Shown here: in pieces, positions 7,500 to 16,210 of the stretch
How the letters are laid out: each line of letters opens with the position of its first letter
How positions within the stretch are numbered: position 1 is the first letter of the stretch
NCBI GenBank assembly: GCA_002407865.1
Contig: DHPI01000068.1
Coordinates: forward strand, 34,555 to 52,047
Length of the DNA stretch: 17,493 nt
Reading direction: 5' to 3'
Source: Spirochaetia bacterium UBA5368
Lineage (GTDB): Bacteria; Spirochaetota; UBA4802; UBA5368
Position numbers and translations under genes: made by a program
The notes under the pieces: model-generated
What the model saw: the letters and a program-made list of their open reading frames with translations, nothing else
Told to the model about the DNA's origin: nothing
Databases searched by the model: none

Positions 7500-8261
7500 A
7501 TGGGCAGAGTGATATCCGTATCCAACCAGAAGGGGGGAGTGGGAAAAACCACGACAACGGTAAATATCGCCGCCTTTCTCTCCGAGAAAGGAAAGCGTGT
7601 GCTGATAATCGATATCGATCCGCAGGCGAACGCGGGATTTGGTCTCGGTATTAATGTCGAAGAGATGAATAACACATTGTACGAGGTTCTCATCGGCGAA
7701 ATACCCATCGAACGGGCTATTTTTAAAACCGGGATTGACAACTTGTATATCGTTCCATCAAATATACATTTGTCGGGCACCCAGGTTGATTTGCTGGATG
7801 TTGAGGGCAAGGAATTCGTTTTGAAAAAGGCCTTGCAGCCGGTGAAAAACGATTTCGATTATATATTCATCGATTGCCCGCCTTCGCTCGGCGTGCTGAC
7901 CCTCAACGGCCTCGTGGCTGCCGATTCGGTGATAATTCCGCTGCAATGCGAATACTACGCGCTTGAAGGCTTGAGCCAGCTTTTGCGCATTATTTCAATG
8001 GTGCAGGAAAATCTCAATCGAAATCTAAAAATCGAGGGCGTCGTGCTTACCATGTATGATTCGCGGACAAACCTGGCACAACAGGTTGTGCATGATGTAA
8101 AGGATTTCTTTAAAGATAAGGTGTTTGAATCAATCATCCCGAGGAATGTAAAGCTCTCAGAAGCGCCGTCATTCGGCAAACCGATTGGGATGTATGACAG
8201 AAATTGTATCGGCAGCGACCGGTATGCGAGTCTCGCTGAAGAGGTAATGAAAAATGGCTAA
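7500..8261 (+). CDS. parA: Chromosome-partitioning ATPase ParA (Soj)
   Basis: A 253-residue ParA/MinD-family ATPase that binds the nucleoid and moves ParB-bound origins during chromosome segregation. The deviant Walker A motif KGGVGKTT is at residues 11-18, preceded by VISVSNQ. The A' region IIDIDPQANAG and the Walker B-like stretch DYIFIDCPPSLGVLTLNGL follow. There is no N-terminal DNA-binding extension, so this is the short chromosomal (type Ib-like length) Soj form rather than the long plasmid P1 type. ATG 7500 is chosen because GAGGAG (7488-7493) lies six bases upstream; the in-frame TTG at 7482 has no such site. The 3' end overlaps parB by eight bases. Tandem hairpins sit in its leader region. 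Confidence 0.96.
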   Translation: MGRVISVSNQKGGVGKTTTTVNIAAFLSEKGKRVLIIDIDPQANAGFGLGINVEEMNNTLYEVLIGEIPIERAIFKTGIDNLYIVPSNIHLSGTQVDLLDVEGKEFVLKKALQPVKNDFDYIFIDCPPSLGVLTLNGLVAADSVIIPLQCEYYALEGLSQLLRIISMVQENLNRNLKIEGVVLTMYDSRTNLAQQVVHDVKDFFKDKVFESIIPRNVKLSEAPSFGKPIGMYDRNCIGSDRYASLAEEVMKNG

Positions 8262-9138
8262 AAAGGTTCTTGGCAAGGGGCTTGGCGCAATAATTACAAC
8301 GTCTCCCACCCCGGTTGCCGAGATGGAAAAGGCGTTTATTGACGAACGGGATAGGGTTGTCGCGCTTGATATTGACACAATAAAACCGAATCCCGATCAG
8401 CCGCGAACCACATTCGATGAAGAGGAAATAAACGGTCTCGCGGAATCCATACGCTCGATGGGATTGCTGCAGCCCATACTGGTAAGGAAATCGGGCGATG
8501 AGCATTATGTTGTCGCGGGGGAGAGGCGGCTCAGGGCCTCGAAAATCGCCGGTTTGCGGACAATCAAGTGCATCATGATTGAGGCAAACGAAGAGGACAA
8601 TCTCACCTACGCGCTTATTGAAAACATACAGCGCGCGAACCTCGATCCGATTGAAGAGGCGAAGGCGTACAGGGTGCTTATCAGCCGGTTTAAGCTGAAA
8701 CAGCAGGATGTTGCGCAGAAGGTTGGCAAGGACAGGGCGACGATCGCGAACCTGCTGCGGCTTCTTGGACTTCCCGAACAGATTCAGCGCGCTATTTCAG
8801 AGGGAAAGATTACGGTGGGTCATGCCAAGGCGCTGCTTGCCGTGCCTCATGAAAAACAGAACGCCATGTTCGTGGAAATCCTTGAAAAGGGGTTGTCGGT
8901 GCGGGCCGTTGAAAAAATGGTTGAAGCGGAAAAATATACCGACGATCCCGCTGTTGCGAAGCGTTTGCAATCGAGGAATCCGGTTTCCAAGGATGCGCAC
9001 ATACGAAAAATGGAAGAGATGCTTGTGTCACAGCTGGGAACAAAGGTTGAAATACGGCATTCGGGAGGGAGAGGCAAAATCGAAATCAGCTATTATTCTC
9101 TCGATGATTTTGAACGGATAATGGAATTACTGAAGTAA
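8254..9138 (+). CDS. parB: Chromosome-partitioning protein ParB (Spo0J), CTP-dependent DNA clamp
   Basis: The 294-residue product has all ParB landmarks. A GKGLGAII N-terminal motif (7-14) is the usual ParA-contacting tail. The CTP-binding domain has NPDQPR (46-51), GERR (89-92) and ENIQR (123-127). A helix-turn-helix follows at about 138-160 (QQDVAQKVGKDRATIANLL) for parS binding. The C-terminal dimerisation segment is at about 245-294. It starts at ATG 8254 inside the last codons of parA in another frame; GAGG at 8241-8244 is a possible binding site nine bases upstream, and coupling to parA translation is likely. Its TAA stop is directly followed by the stop of the convergent phosphodiesterase gene. 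No parS site was seen in the window. Confidence 0.96.
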   Translation: MAKKVLGKGLGAIITTSPTPVAEMEKAFIDERDRVVALDIDTIKPNPDQPRTTFDEEEINGLAESIRSMGLLQPILVRKSGDEHYVVAGERRLRASKIAGLRTIKCIMIEANEEDNLTYALIENIQRANLDPIEEAKAYRVLISRFKLKQQDVAQKVGKDRATIANLLRLLGLPEQIQRAISEGKITVGHAKALLAVPHEKQNAMFVEILEKGLSVRAVEKMVEAEKYTDDPAVAKRLQSRNPVSKDAHIRKMEEMLVSQLGTKVEIRHSGGRGKIEISYYSLDDFERIMELLK

Positions 9139-9630
9139 TTATTCCACGTCTATCTTTATCCTTTCCACCTTTCCGGTTTTGAGGTCGAGGATTGCGATTG
9201 TCCGCTCGTCCTCCCTGTAAATTGATCCGGGATTTATTATTCTCGTTTTTCCGGCGACGTAGTTTTCGAACAAATGGGTGTGGCCTTTAATGATGTAGTC
9301 GTAATCGCCAGACGCCACGGCGTTTCTAAACAGCGGAATGTCGTTGCCGTGGAATACGAGTATCCGCTTGCCGTCCGCGGTAAAGTCGCAGCATGTATCC
9401 ACGCATCCGAAACCCATTTCCTGGGACTTTGCGTTGATTGCTTCCGAATCGAGGTCGCAATTTCCCAGCACGAAACGGCATGGAAGGCCCTTGAACAGGG
9501 TGATGAGTTTGGGAGATGTCAGATCGCCGGCATGCACAACCAGGTCGACATTTTTTTCTTTAAAAACGGAAACCGCTTTTTTTACCATGCCCAGGTCGTT
9601 GTGCGTGTCTGAAATAATGCCAATCTTCAT
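9139..9630 (-). CDS. YfcE/MJ0936-type metallophosphoesterase
   Basis: A 163-residue calcineurin-like phosphodiesterase. Metal-ligand motifs are complete: SDTH (Asp8, His10), HAGD (Asp36), GNCD (Asn57), FHGN (His94) and GHTH (His117, His119), followed by the family's INPGS. Members hydrolyse model phosphodiesters with Mn or Ni in the cytoplasm; the natural substrate is generally not known. ATG 9630 has only a weak AGG upstream. The gene lies 89 bases downstream of metG on the same strand with no clear terminator between, so it may be the last gene of that operon. It meets parB head-on with no bases between the two stop codons. Confidence 0.9.
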   Translation of the reverse strand: MKIGIISDTHNDLGMVKKAVSVFKEKNVDLVVHAGDLTSPKLITLFKGLPCRFVLGNCDLDSEAINAKSQEMGFGCVDTCCDFTADGKRILVFHGNDIPLFRNAVASGDYDYIIKGHTHLFENYVAGKTRIINPGSIYREDERTIAILDLKTGKVERIKIDVE

Positions 9631-9719
9631 CGTGATGAAACCTATTGTCCTGAAGAACCTGCCTGTGTAATTACCGCAATTCTCGAGCGGCGAATCAACG
9701 GGCGGTGATGTCGCGACGT

Positions 9720-11639
9720 TTACGACAGCCGCGCGCCCACGGGTATTGCGTCATTGACCTCGATTAACACCGGTTTGTCACCCTTTTCCTTTTTTGCCGC
9801 CAGCAGCATGCCGTACGATTTCTTCTTAAAGAGAACGGCCGGTTTGAGGTTCGCCACAAGTAAAATCTTTTTCCCGATAAGGTAATCCGGCGAATAGTGC
9901 TGTGCGATACCGGCAATAATTGTTCTCGTGTCGAGACCCGAGTCGACCTGCAACTCGAGCAGCTTCTCGGAGCCCTCGACCCTGGCGGCTTGGAGTATCT
10001 TCGCCACGCGTATGTCGACCTTCGCGAATTCACTGATGTCCAGAAGGCCGGCGGTATCTTCCGCGTGGGCGGGCTCTTTTACGGGGGCGGACTTCGTGTC
10101 GGCTTTCTCCTTTTCAAGTCTCGGGAAAAGGATGCCGCAATCTTTTATCGCGCGACCGTCATTCAGCAGCGTGAGGGACGTTGTCGCATCGATATCGCCG
10201 GTGATCATTGTAATGCCGAGTGCGTCGAGAATTCGCGGCGATACGGTAATGCATACCGGCGAGAGCAGCATTGCAATTGCGCCGATTGACTCGAGAAGAT
10301 TGCGCATTGTCGATGAAAGCTCCGCCGTATTATTTTCCCTCGCGAGCTGCCACGGCTTCTTTTCGTCGATATATTTGTTCAAGTAGCGGATGAATTCCCA
10401 CAGTTTTTCTATTCCTATGCTGAACTGAAAATCGGAGACATGCCGCACATAGTCCGCTGTCGACGCGCGCAGTTTCTCGTGGATACGTTCGCGTCCCGCG
10501 GGACTGGCCGGATCGAAGGCAGGAACGGTCGCGTTAAAAAATTTCTTCACCATGTCAAACGAGCGCTTTATAAGGTTGCCCAGGTCGTTCGCGAGGTCGT
10601 AATTGATGCGGCTGATGACGGCGTCTTCGCTGAATTTCGCGTCGAGGCCGAACGTCATTTCCCTGAGGAAAAAGTAGCGGATCTGGTCGTTGCCGTACGC
10701 GCCGATAAGGTCAAGCGGACGTACGACATTGCCCAGACTCTTGGACATCTTGGCGTCCTCCATGTTCCAGTAGCCGTGCACGTTGAGGTGCTGGTAGGGC
10801 TCTATCCCCGCGGCTTTCAGCATTGTCGGCCAGAACACGCCGTGAGGCTTCACGATATCTTTCGCGATTATATGGTTTGCCGCCGGCCAGAACTCACCGA
10901 ATTTTTCACCGTCGGGAAAGTCGATTGCGCTTATATAATTAATAAGCGCGTCAAACCACACATAGGTGACGTAATTATCGTCAAAAGGGAGCGGAATGCC
11001 CCACTGAAGCCTGGATTTAGGGCGCGATATACAGAGATCCTCGAGGGCGTCATTTTCAAGCATGGCGAGCACCTCGTTTCTGTAGCGTTCGGGACGTATG
11101 AAGTCGGGGTGCTTCTTTATGTGGTCAGCCAGCCACTGCTGATACTTGTTCATTTTGAAGAAATAATTGCTTTCTTCCCTGTATTCGAGCGGCGTGTTGT
11201 GGTCGGGGCATTTGCCGTCGACCATTTCTTTTTCGGTAAAAAAGCGCTCGCAGCCGACGCAGTAATAGCCGCCGTACGAACCGAAATAGATGTCGCCGCT
11301 GTCGTATACCTTCTGCAAAACGTAGCGGACCACTTTTTTGTGCCGCTCGTCGGTGGTGCGGATAAAATCGTCGAACCCGATTCCCATATCCTTCCATGTC
11401 TGCTTGAACATGGCGCTTATCCTGTCGGTATATGCCTGTGCGCTGGCGCCGTTATCGGTTGCAGCCTTGAGTATCTTGTCGCCGTGCTCGTCGGTGCCGG
11501 TGAGAAAGTATGCATCGTAACCAAGCATGGTATAGAATCGCCTGAGAAAATCGGCTAGAATGGTCGTATAGGCGTGACCGATGTGCGGTTCTGCATTCAC
11601 GTAATAAATAGGCGTGGTTACATAAAATTTCCTGTTCAT
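9720..11639 (-). CDS. metG: Methionyl-tRNA synthetase with C-terminal tRNA-binding domain
   Basis: MetRS charges tRNA-Met in the cytoplasm. The product has 639 residues. The class I signatures are HIGH at 19-22 and KMSKS at 297-301. The knuckle region binds one zinc through CVGC (Cys127, Cys130) and CPDH (Cys144, His147), as in Thermus-type enzymes. The anticodon-binding helical domain follows. Residues about 534-639 form an EMAP/Arc1p-like tRNA-binding domain (DISEFAKVDIRVAKI, VANLKPA, SYGMLLAA), joined by a charged linker. ATG 11639 is preferred over an upstream in-frame start because GAGGA lies about seven bases upstream and the family begins with this FYVTTPIYYVN sequence. It follows ricT by 49 bases, as in many Firmicutes-type clusters. 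Confidence 0.97.
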   Translation of the reverse strand: MNRKFYVTTPIYYVNAEPHIGHAYTTILADFLRRFYTMLGYDAYFLTGTDEHGDKILKAATDNGASAQAYTDRISAMFKQTWKDMGIGFDDFIRTTDERHKKVVRYVLQKVYDSGDIYFGSYGGYYCVGCERFFTEKEMVDGKCPDHNTPLEYREESNYFFKMNKYQQWLADHIKKHPDFIRPERYRNEVLAMLENDALEDLCISRPKSRLQWGIPLPFDDNYVTYVWFDALINYISAIDFPDGEKFGEFWPAANHIIAKDIVKPHGVFWPTMLKAAGIEPYQHLNVHGYWNMEDAKMSKSLGNVVRPLDLIGAYGNDQIRYFFLREMTFGLDAKFSEDAVISRINYDLANDLGNLIKRSFDMVKKFFNATVPAFDPASPAGRERIHEKLRASTADYVRHVSDFQFSIGIEKLWEFIRYLNKYIDEKKPWQLARENNTAELSSTMRNLLESIGAIAMLLSPVCITVSPRILDALGITMITGDIDATTSLTLLNDGRAIKDCGILFPRLEKEKADTKSAPVKEPAHAEDTAGLLDISEFAKVDIRVAKILQAARVEGSEKLLELQVDSGLDTRTIIAGIAQHYSPDYLIGKKILLVANLKPAVLFKKKSYGMLLAAKKEKGDKPVLIEVNDAIPVGARLS

Positions 11640-11688
11640 CTGGGTTCCTCGATCTTGATAATTGATACAACGCCGCAGCCGGGACGGA

Positions 11689-12549
11689 TCAGTATGATTC
11701 TTCCTCTTCAAGCGAGGTCGAAAGCCGTTGCAGCACTTCCTGGCTGATGCTGTAGTTGTTGCCGTTTACCATTATATCGCTGTTGGCCACTTCGAGCACA
11801 TGATCGTCGCACCGCATTTTGACGGACTCCTTGAGGGGTTCGACAAATTCGACATGATATATTTTCTGTCCTACCCTGACAGGCGTGCCCGGTCGCGGCA
11901 GGCTTTCGTTCAGTTCGCGGTACACGTCGTATTCGTATCCCAGGCAGCAGAGCAGTCGGCCGCACATGCCGGATATCTTCAGCGAGTTGAGGTTGAGGTT
12001 CTGTTCTTTCGCCATCTTGATAGATACCGGGTCGAATTCTTCCTTGAGGTGCACGCAGCACAGCTCCTTGCCGCACGGGCCGAAGCCGCCGATGATGCGC
12101 GCTTCGTCGCGCACGCCGATTTGCCGCATCTCGATCCTGGTGCGGAATACCGTCGCGAGATCGCGTACAAGCTCTCTGAAATCGATACGGTTTTCCGCGA
12201 CGAAATAAAAAATGATTTTGGTTCTGTCAAAAAGGCATTTTACCGACACAAGCTTCATGTCGAGGTTTTTTTCTTTTGCCTTTTCACGGCATACCTTAAA
12301 CGCCTTTTTTTCGATTGCCTCTATTTCCGGGAGCGCCTTCAGGTCGATGATAGTGCTCATTCTGAGAAGCTTTCCCTTTATTTCGATTTCCTTCTTCTTC
12401 AGGTGGGCGGGACACTTGAAGACGCGACCAATATCGATGCCATGCTCTGTTTCGACGATGCACAGTGAGTTGCGTTTCACGAAGAGGTTATTCGTATTAA
12501 CGTAATATATCTGGAAGCTGTTTCTTAATTTAACGCCGCTTATTTCCAT
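11689..12549 (-). CDS. ricT: PSP1-domain protein, RicT (YaaT) family
   Basis: The 286-residue product carries the conserved PSP1 core: RDEARIIGGFGPCG, KELCCVHL and SGMCGRLLCCLGYE. Its cysteines at 159, 164, 165, 196, 201 and 202 match the set that helps hold Fe-S clusters in the Bacillus RicA-RicF-RicT complex, which promotes RNA maturation by RNase Y and affects Spo0A phosphorylation. ATG 12549 is chosen because AAAGGA lies six to seven bases upstream and the start is ten bases after the holB stop. An upstream in-frame ATG at 12606 lies inside holB and lacks support. Gene order holB-ricT-metG matches the Bacillus holB-yaaT-metS neighbourhood. RicA and RicF partners are not visible here, so the complex may differ in this organism. 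Confidence 0.92.
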   Translation of the reverse strand: MEISGVKLRNSFQIYYVNTNNLFVKRNSLCIVETEHGIDIGRVFKCPAHLKKKEIEIKGKLLRMSTIIDLKALPEIEAIEKKAFKVCREKAKEKNLDMKLVSVKCLFDRTKIIFYFVAENRIDFRELVRDLATVFRTRIEMRQIGVRDEARIIGGFGPCGKELCCVHLKEEFDPVSIKMAKEQNLNLNSLKISGMCGRLLCCLGYEYDVYRELNESLPRPGTPVRVGQKIYHVEFVEPLKESVKMRCDDHVLEVANSDIMVNGNNYSISQEVLQRLSTSLEEEESY

Positions 12550-12559
12550 GTACGATCCT

Positions 12560-13576
12560 TTACACGTGTTGGTAATCGTTCTGAATATATCCGAGGCTGT
12601 CGGCATTTGCGTCCGAATAGAGGGAATATAGCATTCCTTTCAGTCCGATTCTAATATTTAAATTATGGGATTGCCCTTCTTTCAAGGCAAGCAGTATTTT
12701 AATCAGGTTTACAACGGTGCGTGGATTGTCGAGATAGATGCCGGAAAATTCAGGGGGCGCCGCGCTGCCGCCGCGGATGATTTCGTTGAGATTACGCCTG
12801 TAAATATTAATTAAAATATCGAGAATCGTGGTAGTGTCAAGATACTTCTGCGCGGCGCCGAGTGTCGCGTCAAAAATGCCGCCTGACGTGAGGAATGCTG
12901 AAATTTCACGGCAGAGATCCAGAAGATGCTGTTTCACGACGCTGTCACACAGGTGAAGGGCAAGCGACATCGATCCGCCGCAAAAGGCTGCAGCCGCGTC
13001 GGCGTCGCGCGGCGCGATTCCACGGCCGGCCAGCATGTCCGCAATGTCATCCTCGCCGAGCGGATAAAACTTGATGTGGATGCAGCGCGACAGGATTGTG
13101 GGCAGCACCGAGGCGCCGCCCTGAGCGATGAGCACCAGGTGCGTAGAATTTGGCGGCTCTTCGATCGTTTTCAGCAGCGCATTCTGCCCCTCCTCGGCTA
13201 TCCTGTCTATTCCGTCCAGTATTACCCCGCATGATCCAGTGATTGGTTTTCTCGATATTCGCTCTATGAGCCATCGCACCGAGCCTGGCTCCTTCTTTTC
13301 CTCGCTCCCAATCGGGATGACGCCTTTTTGATTTGGCGACAGTATGATGAAATCGGGATGTATTCCTTTTTCAATCTGGCGGCATGCCGTGCATCGGCCG
13401 CAGGGTGATGCGTCGCCTGTGCAAAAGAACGAGCTCAGCAAACGCATGGCGACGAGCCTTTTTCCGATCCCGTCGATTCCGGAAAACATCAGGGTCTGGG
13501 GGATCATCCGGCGTTGGACCATTTGCCGTATCCGCTGCAGTTGCGCCGTATGGCCGTGTATATTCGAAAAATTCAT
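12560..13576 (-). CDS. holB: DNA polymerase III delta-prime subunit
   Basis: HolB is the clamp-loader delta-prime subunit. The 338-residue product has a P-loop-like FSGIDGIGKR (31-40), a four-cysteine zinc site (Cys52, 59, 62, 65), HPDF, the Walker B-like stretch VILDGIDRIAEEGQNALLKTIEEPP, and SRC (sensor 1 region). The P-loop ends in GKR without Ser/Thr, and DGID replaces DEAD, as expected for a subunit that supports rather than performs ATP hydrolysis. ATG 13576 is chosen because GGAG lies five bases upstream; GTG 13591 would add five residues. It leads the conserved cluster with ricT and metG. A 179-base gap separates it from the histidine kinase gene upstream. Confidence 0.94.
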   Translation of the reverse strand: MNFSNIHGHTAQLQRIRQMVQRRMIPQTLMFSGIDGIGKRLVAMRLLSSFFCTGDASPCGRCTACRQIEKGIHPDFIILSPNQKGVIPIGSEEKKEPGSVRWLIERISRKPITGSCGVILDGIDRIAEEGQNALLKTIEEPPNSTHLVLIAQGGASVLPTILSRCIHIKFYPLGEDDIADMLAGRGIAPRDADAAAAFCGGSMSLALHLCDSVVKQHLLDLCREISAFLTSGGIFDATLGAAQKYLDTTTILDILINIYRRNLNEIIRGGSAAPPEFSGIYLDNPRTVVNLIKILLALKEGQSHNLNIRIGLKGMLYSLYSDANADSLGYIQNDYQHV

Positions 13577-13755
13577 CGATGCTCCGCACAACGGGGAGAT
13601 ACCCGTCGTGAATATGTGATGGCACGAGACGCGATTTTGACAAGCAAATTATTCTATGACATCGTGGATGGCGAATATTGGCATTGTATCAATAATGACT
13701 GGAGCGTAAGGATTGGCACACATGCCCGCATGGAGCCGTAACGCGTGGCGAGCGG
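13577..13755. other. Gap between histidine kinase and holB, no gene seen
   Basis: A 179-base stretch between two same-strand genes. On the - strand, TAGAAT (+ coordinates 13651-13656) matches five of six -10 bases but has no matching -35 box at the right distance. There is an imperfect inverted repeat GTAACGCG...GCGGTTAC at 13738-13758, overlapping the kinase stop. I see no clear terminator, so whether holB has its own promoter is open. Confidence 0.35.
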
Positions 13756-15045
13756 TTACAGTGGTGCGCGCACCAGGGGAATTTCGAATGTGAACTCGGC
13801 CCATTCGCCCACGGTCGAATCGGCCCGGATTTGTCCTCCATGCAAGGTTACGATTTTCCAGCACATGTAGAGCCCCACGCCGGAACCCTTGCGGCTCATG
13901 AGCTCGGGCGTCTGGATGCGTGAAAATTTCTTGAACAGGTTCTTTTTTTCGGACTCGGAAAAGCCGGGCCCTGTATTCCATACTGACACCTTTAGCTTCT
14001 CAGCGTCCGCCGTTATGGAGATGCGGACAATGCCGTGTACATTCCCGTATTTCACGGCATTTCCTGCGAGGTTTACTATGACAACGCGCAGCAGCTCGGG
14101 ATCGCATTCGACTTTTATATCGCCGGGCGGAAAGAATGTTTCAAGCGTTATGCGGTTTGCCTCGAGCTGGGGCCCGACTATATCAATTGCCGGATTGACG
14201 ATATCGGCGACAAAATCCACAACGCGGAAGCTGGCGGCAATCTTCCCGCTTTCAAAGCGGGACAGATTTAAATACTCGCCGGTAAGCGTTATCAGGTATT
14301 CGGCTTTTTTTATCATGCGTTCCACTGTCTCCTTCTGCTTTTCGTCCAACGCGCCCATGTAGCCGTTCGTCAACGTGGCGCCGAGCATGATGATCGACGA
14401 AAGCGGGCTTTTCAGCTCGTGCGTTACGAAGCCGAGCATTTCCATGTACGAGTTGAACGCAGCGGAAAGCTGTTCGATGCGAAACGCTTTCTCCACGGCC
14501 TGGCCGAGCCGCTCCGCGATCGCGAGGTGCAGTTTTATTTCGCGGGCGGAATACGCCGCGCGCTGCCGTGACGAGCGGAAGAGGAGGCCGACAGGCCTGT
14601 TTTCGACGATAAGCGGGCAGGTCATGCTTGACAGTACGCCTTCGCGTACGAGGAGTTTTGACGATTCGCTGCCGGGATGGGCGTTGTAATACGCGGCCAG
14701 ATCGTTGATAACGCGCGGCGTACCCGTGTTGAAAATCGTGGAAAGGGAGCTGCCCCGGATATCCGACGAGTAGCCAGTATCCAGGTACACCGGCGTGTAC
14801 GATGTCACGACATAGTACAGCGTAAGACGGGTGTTGTTCTCCTCGAGAAACCCGATGCCGATCCGGTCGCATGGCATGATCGCCCTTGTTTCGTTGAACA
14901 GAAAATCTATTATATCTTTCAATGTTTCACCGGCCGCCACCTTCTGGTTGATCCGGTCAAGAATGGAACGCTCAGCGGCTCCCAGCGAGCTTTCGGGGTC
15001 GGCGGCGATGTCGACGTATGCAATGGTCTGTGGTGTGTTTTTCAT
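13756..15045 (-). CDS. GAF-domain sensor histidine kinase
   Basis: A 429-residue soluble kinase with no membrane segment. Residues about 25-185 form a GAF sensor domain (typical NETRAIMPCDRIGIGFLEE, then TCPLIVENRPVGLLFRS). The dimerisation H-box GFVTHELKSPLSSI has the phospho-acceptor His209. The ATPase domain shows the N-box (LRVVIVNLAGNAVKYG, about 319-334), G1 (WNTGPGF), an F-box (LFKKFSRIQ) and G2 (GSGVGLYM, 387-394). ATG 15045 lies four bases after the stop of the diguanylate cyclase gene, so the two are probably translated together. No response-regulator gene is nearby, so the phosphoryl acceptor is unknown. GAF ligand cannot be predicted from sequence. Confidence 0.92.
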   Translation of the reverse strand: MKNTPQTIAYVDIAADPESSLGAAERSILDRINQKVAAGETLKDIIDFLFNETRAIMPCDRIGIGFLEENNTRLTLYYVVTSYTPVYLDTGYSSDIRGSSLSTIFNTGTPRVINDLAAYYNAHPGSESSKLLVREGVLSSMTCPLIVENRPVGLLFRSSRQRAAYSAREIKLHLAIAERLGQAVEKAFRIEQLSAAFNSYMEMLGFVTHELKSPLSSIIMLGATLTNGYMGALDEKQKETVERMIKKAEYLITLTGEYLNLSRFESGKIAASFRVVDFVADIVNPAIDIVGPQLEANRITLETFFPPGDIKVECDPELLRVVIVNLAGNAVKYGNVHGIVRISITADAEKLKVSVWNTGPGFSESEKKNLFKKFSRIQTPELMSRKGSGVGLYMCWKIVTLHGGQIRADSTVGEWAEFTFEIPLVRAPL

Positions 15046-15049
15046 GGTA

Positions 15050-16210
15050 TCAGTACCGAACGGTATTTCTCCCGGATTTTTTTGCAATATACAGCTTTTC
15101 GTCGGCACGCGACAGCATTTTTTCGTAATTTTCAAGCGACATGTCGTCGGTAATGCCGAAACTTATGGTTACGGCAAGATCGGCTTGTATCTCCTTCCAA
15201 TCGTAATTTTCGACTGTGACTCTGATGCGCTCGCATACGACAAGCGCCTCGGCAAGATCTGTTTCGGGCAGTATGATGACGAATTCCTCGCCGCCGTAAC
15301 GCGCGATGATATCGAACGAGCGGAGGCTTTTCTTGAAGATGTCGGCTATTGTTCTGAGGACTTCATCGCCGATGCCGTGCGAATAGGTGTCGTTTATCGA
15401 TTTGAAAAAATCTATATCGCCCATTGCTACCGTAAGGTGCAGGTTGTGGCGGCGCGCGCGGGAGAACTCCTGTGACAGCAGCAGGTTGAGATACCGTCTG
15501 TTGTACAGGCCTGTAAGAAAATCCTCTTTCGACTGCCGCATGAGTATTTCCTTCTGGTTCTCGATGATTTTCCTGTTGTTGAAGTCGCGGAGGTATGCCG
15601 CGTAAAATATCCGGGACAGCAGCCACGCTATTGCCATTACCGCGGTTGCGTTAATGGCAAACCCCTTCAGCCTGTGGGGATCTGGCTGATAGAGGGATAC
15701 ACAGTAGAGAAGCAACGCCCATGGCGTGAGATATATAATGATACTGGTCCTATTGTTCATATAAATGGCGCTTGCGACGGCAAACATGCCGATGATGTAT
15801 ACCGTCAGGTCCCTGTGAATAAGCTGGTCGACAACGGATATGATAGTGCACCAGACAAGAATAAACAGGATAAAGAGAAACGAGAGCGCCTTGTGCCATG
15901 CGTTTATGTTCAGCGGTGAATGGATTTTTCTTATCCGCAGCAACACGATAAAAATTAGCATCGCCGCCGCGCCGATAACGTGCATGTAGAAAAGATACCT
16001 GTATCCGGGCATCGTAATCCAGTACCCGGCCTCCAGGTTTTTGTAATCTATCATGAAACAGGGCGCCATGAGAAGGAGTATCAGCGTGGAAAATGTTTTT
16101 TCGCGCATTATGTTTGTGTACGTGATATCCTGCGAAAAATCAACGCTTGAATCCCCCGCAAGCCAGAATGATCCACGCTGGATAAGTCTGTGAATAAATC
16201 CGAATATCAT
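15050..16210 (-). CDS. Membrane diguanylate cyclase (six membrane helices plus GGDEF)
   Basis: The 386-residue product has about six predicted membrane helices (roughly 40-57, 72-92, 109-128, 136-150, 155-173, 184-206), a short linker helix, and a GGDEF domain at 225-386 that makes cyclic di-GMP from two GTP. The active-site motif is GGEEF (306-310). An RxxD inhibitory site, RSFD (297-300), sits exactly five residues before it, so product inhibition by c-di-GMP is expected. The metal/substrate motif GDIDFFKSIND is also intact. The membrane part is a generic multi-helix sensor of unknown ligand. ATG 16210 has GCGGAA about five bases upstream. The kinase gene follows after four bases. Nothing else in the window is a c-di-GMP effector that I recognise. 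Confidence 0.93.
   Translation of the reverse strand: MIFGFIHRLIQRGSFWLAGDSSVDFSQDITYTNIMREKTFSTLILLLMAPCFMIDYKNLEAGYWITMPGYRYLFYMHVIGAAAMLIFIVLLRIRKIHSPLNINAWHKALSFLFILFILVWCTIISVVDQLIHRDLTVYIIGMFAVASAIYMNNRTSIIIYLTPWALLLYCVSLYQPDPHRLKGFAINATAVMAIAWLLSRIFYAAYLRDFNNRKIIENQKEILMRQSKEDFLTGLYNRRYLNLLLSQEFSRARRHNLHLTVAMGDIDFFKSINDTYSHGIGDEVLRTIADIFKKSLRSFDIIARYGGEEFVIILPETDLAEALVVCERIRVTVENYDWKEIQADLAVTISFGITDDMSLENYEKMLSRADEKLYIAKKSGRNTVRY

Noticed and set aside
10440-11558. 372-residue open frame on the + strand
   Set aside because: It lies entirely antisense to metG, whose motifs and length are complete. The translation has no recognisable domain; it is a codon-bias shadow.
11728-12468. 246-residue open frame on the + strand
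   Set aside because: Antisense to ricT, which has all its conserved cysteines. No independent start signal or domain.
12561-12570. CACGTG-centred palindrome (ACACGTGT) considered as a parS site
   Set aside because: Flanks do not match the parS consensus TGTTTCACGTGAAACA, and it sits at the holB/ricT junction. Other partial matches (TGTTTCACG near 12932, TGTTTCAC near 14924) are half-sites only.
14677-15475. Overlapping open frames on the + strand
   Set aside because: Antisense to the histidine kinase and diguanylate cyclase genes, which carry intact motifs.
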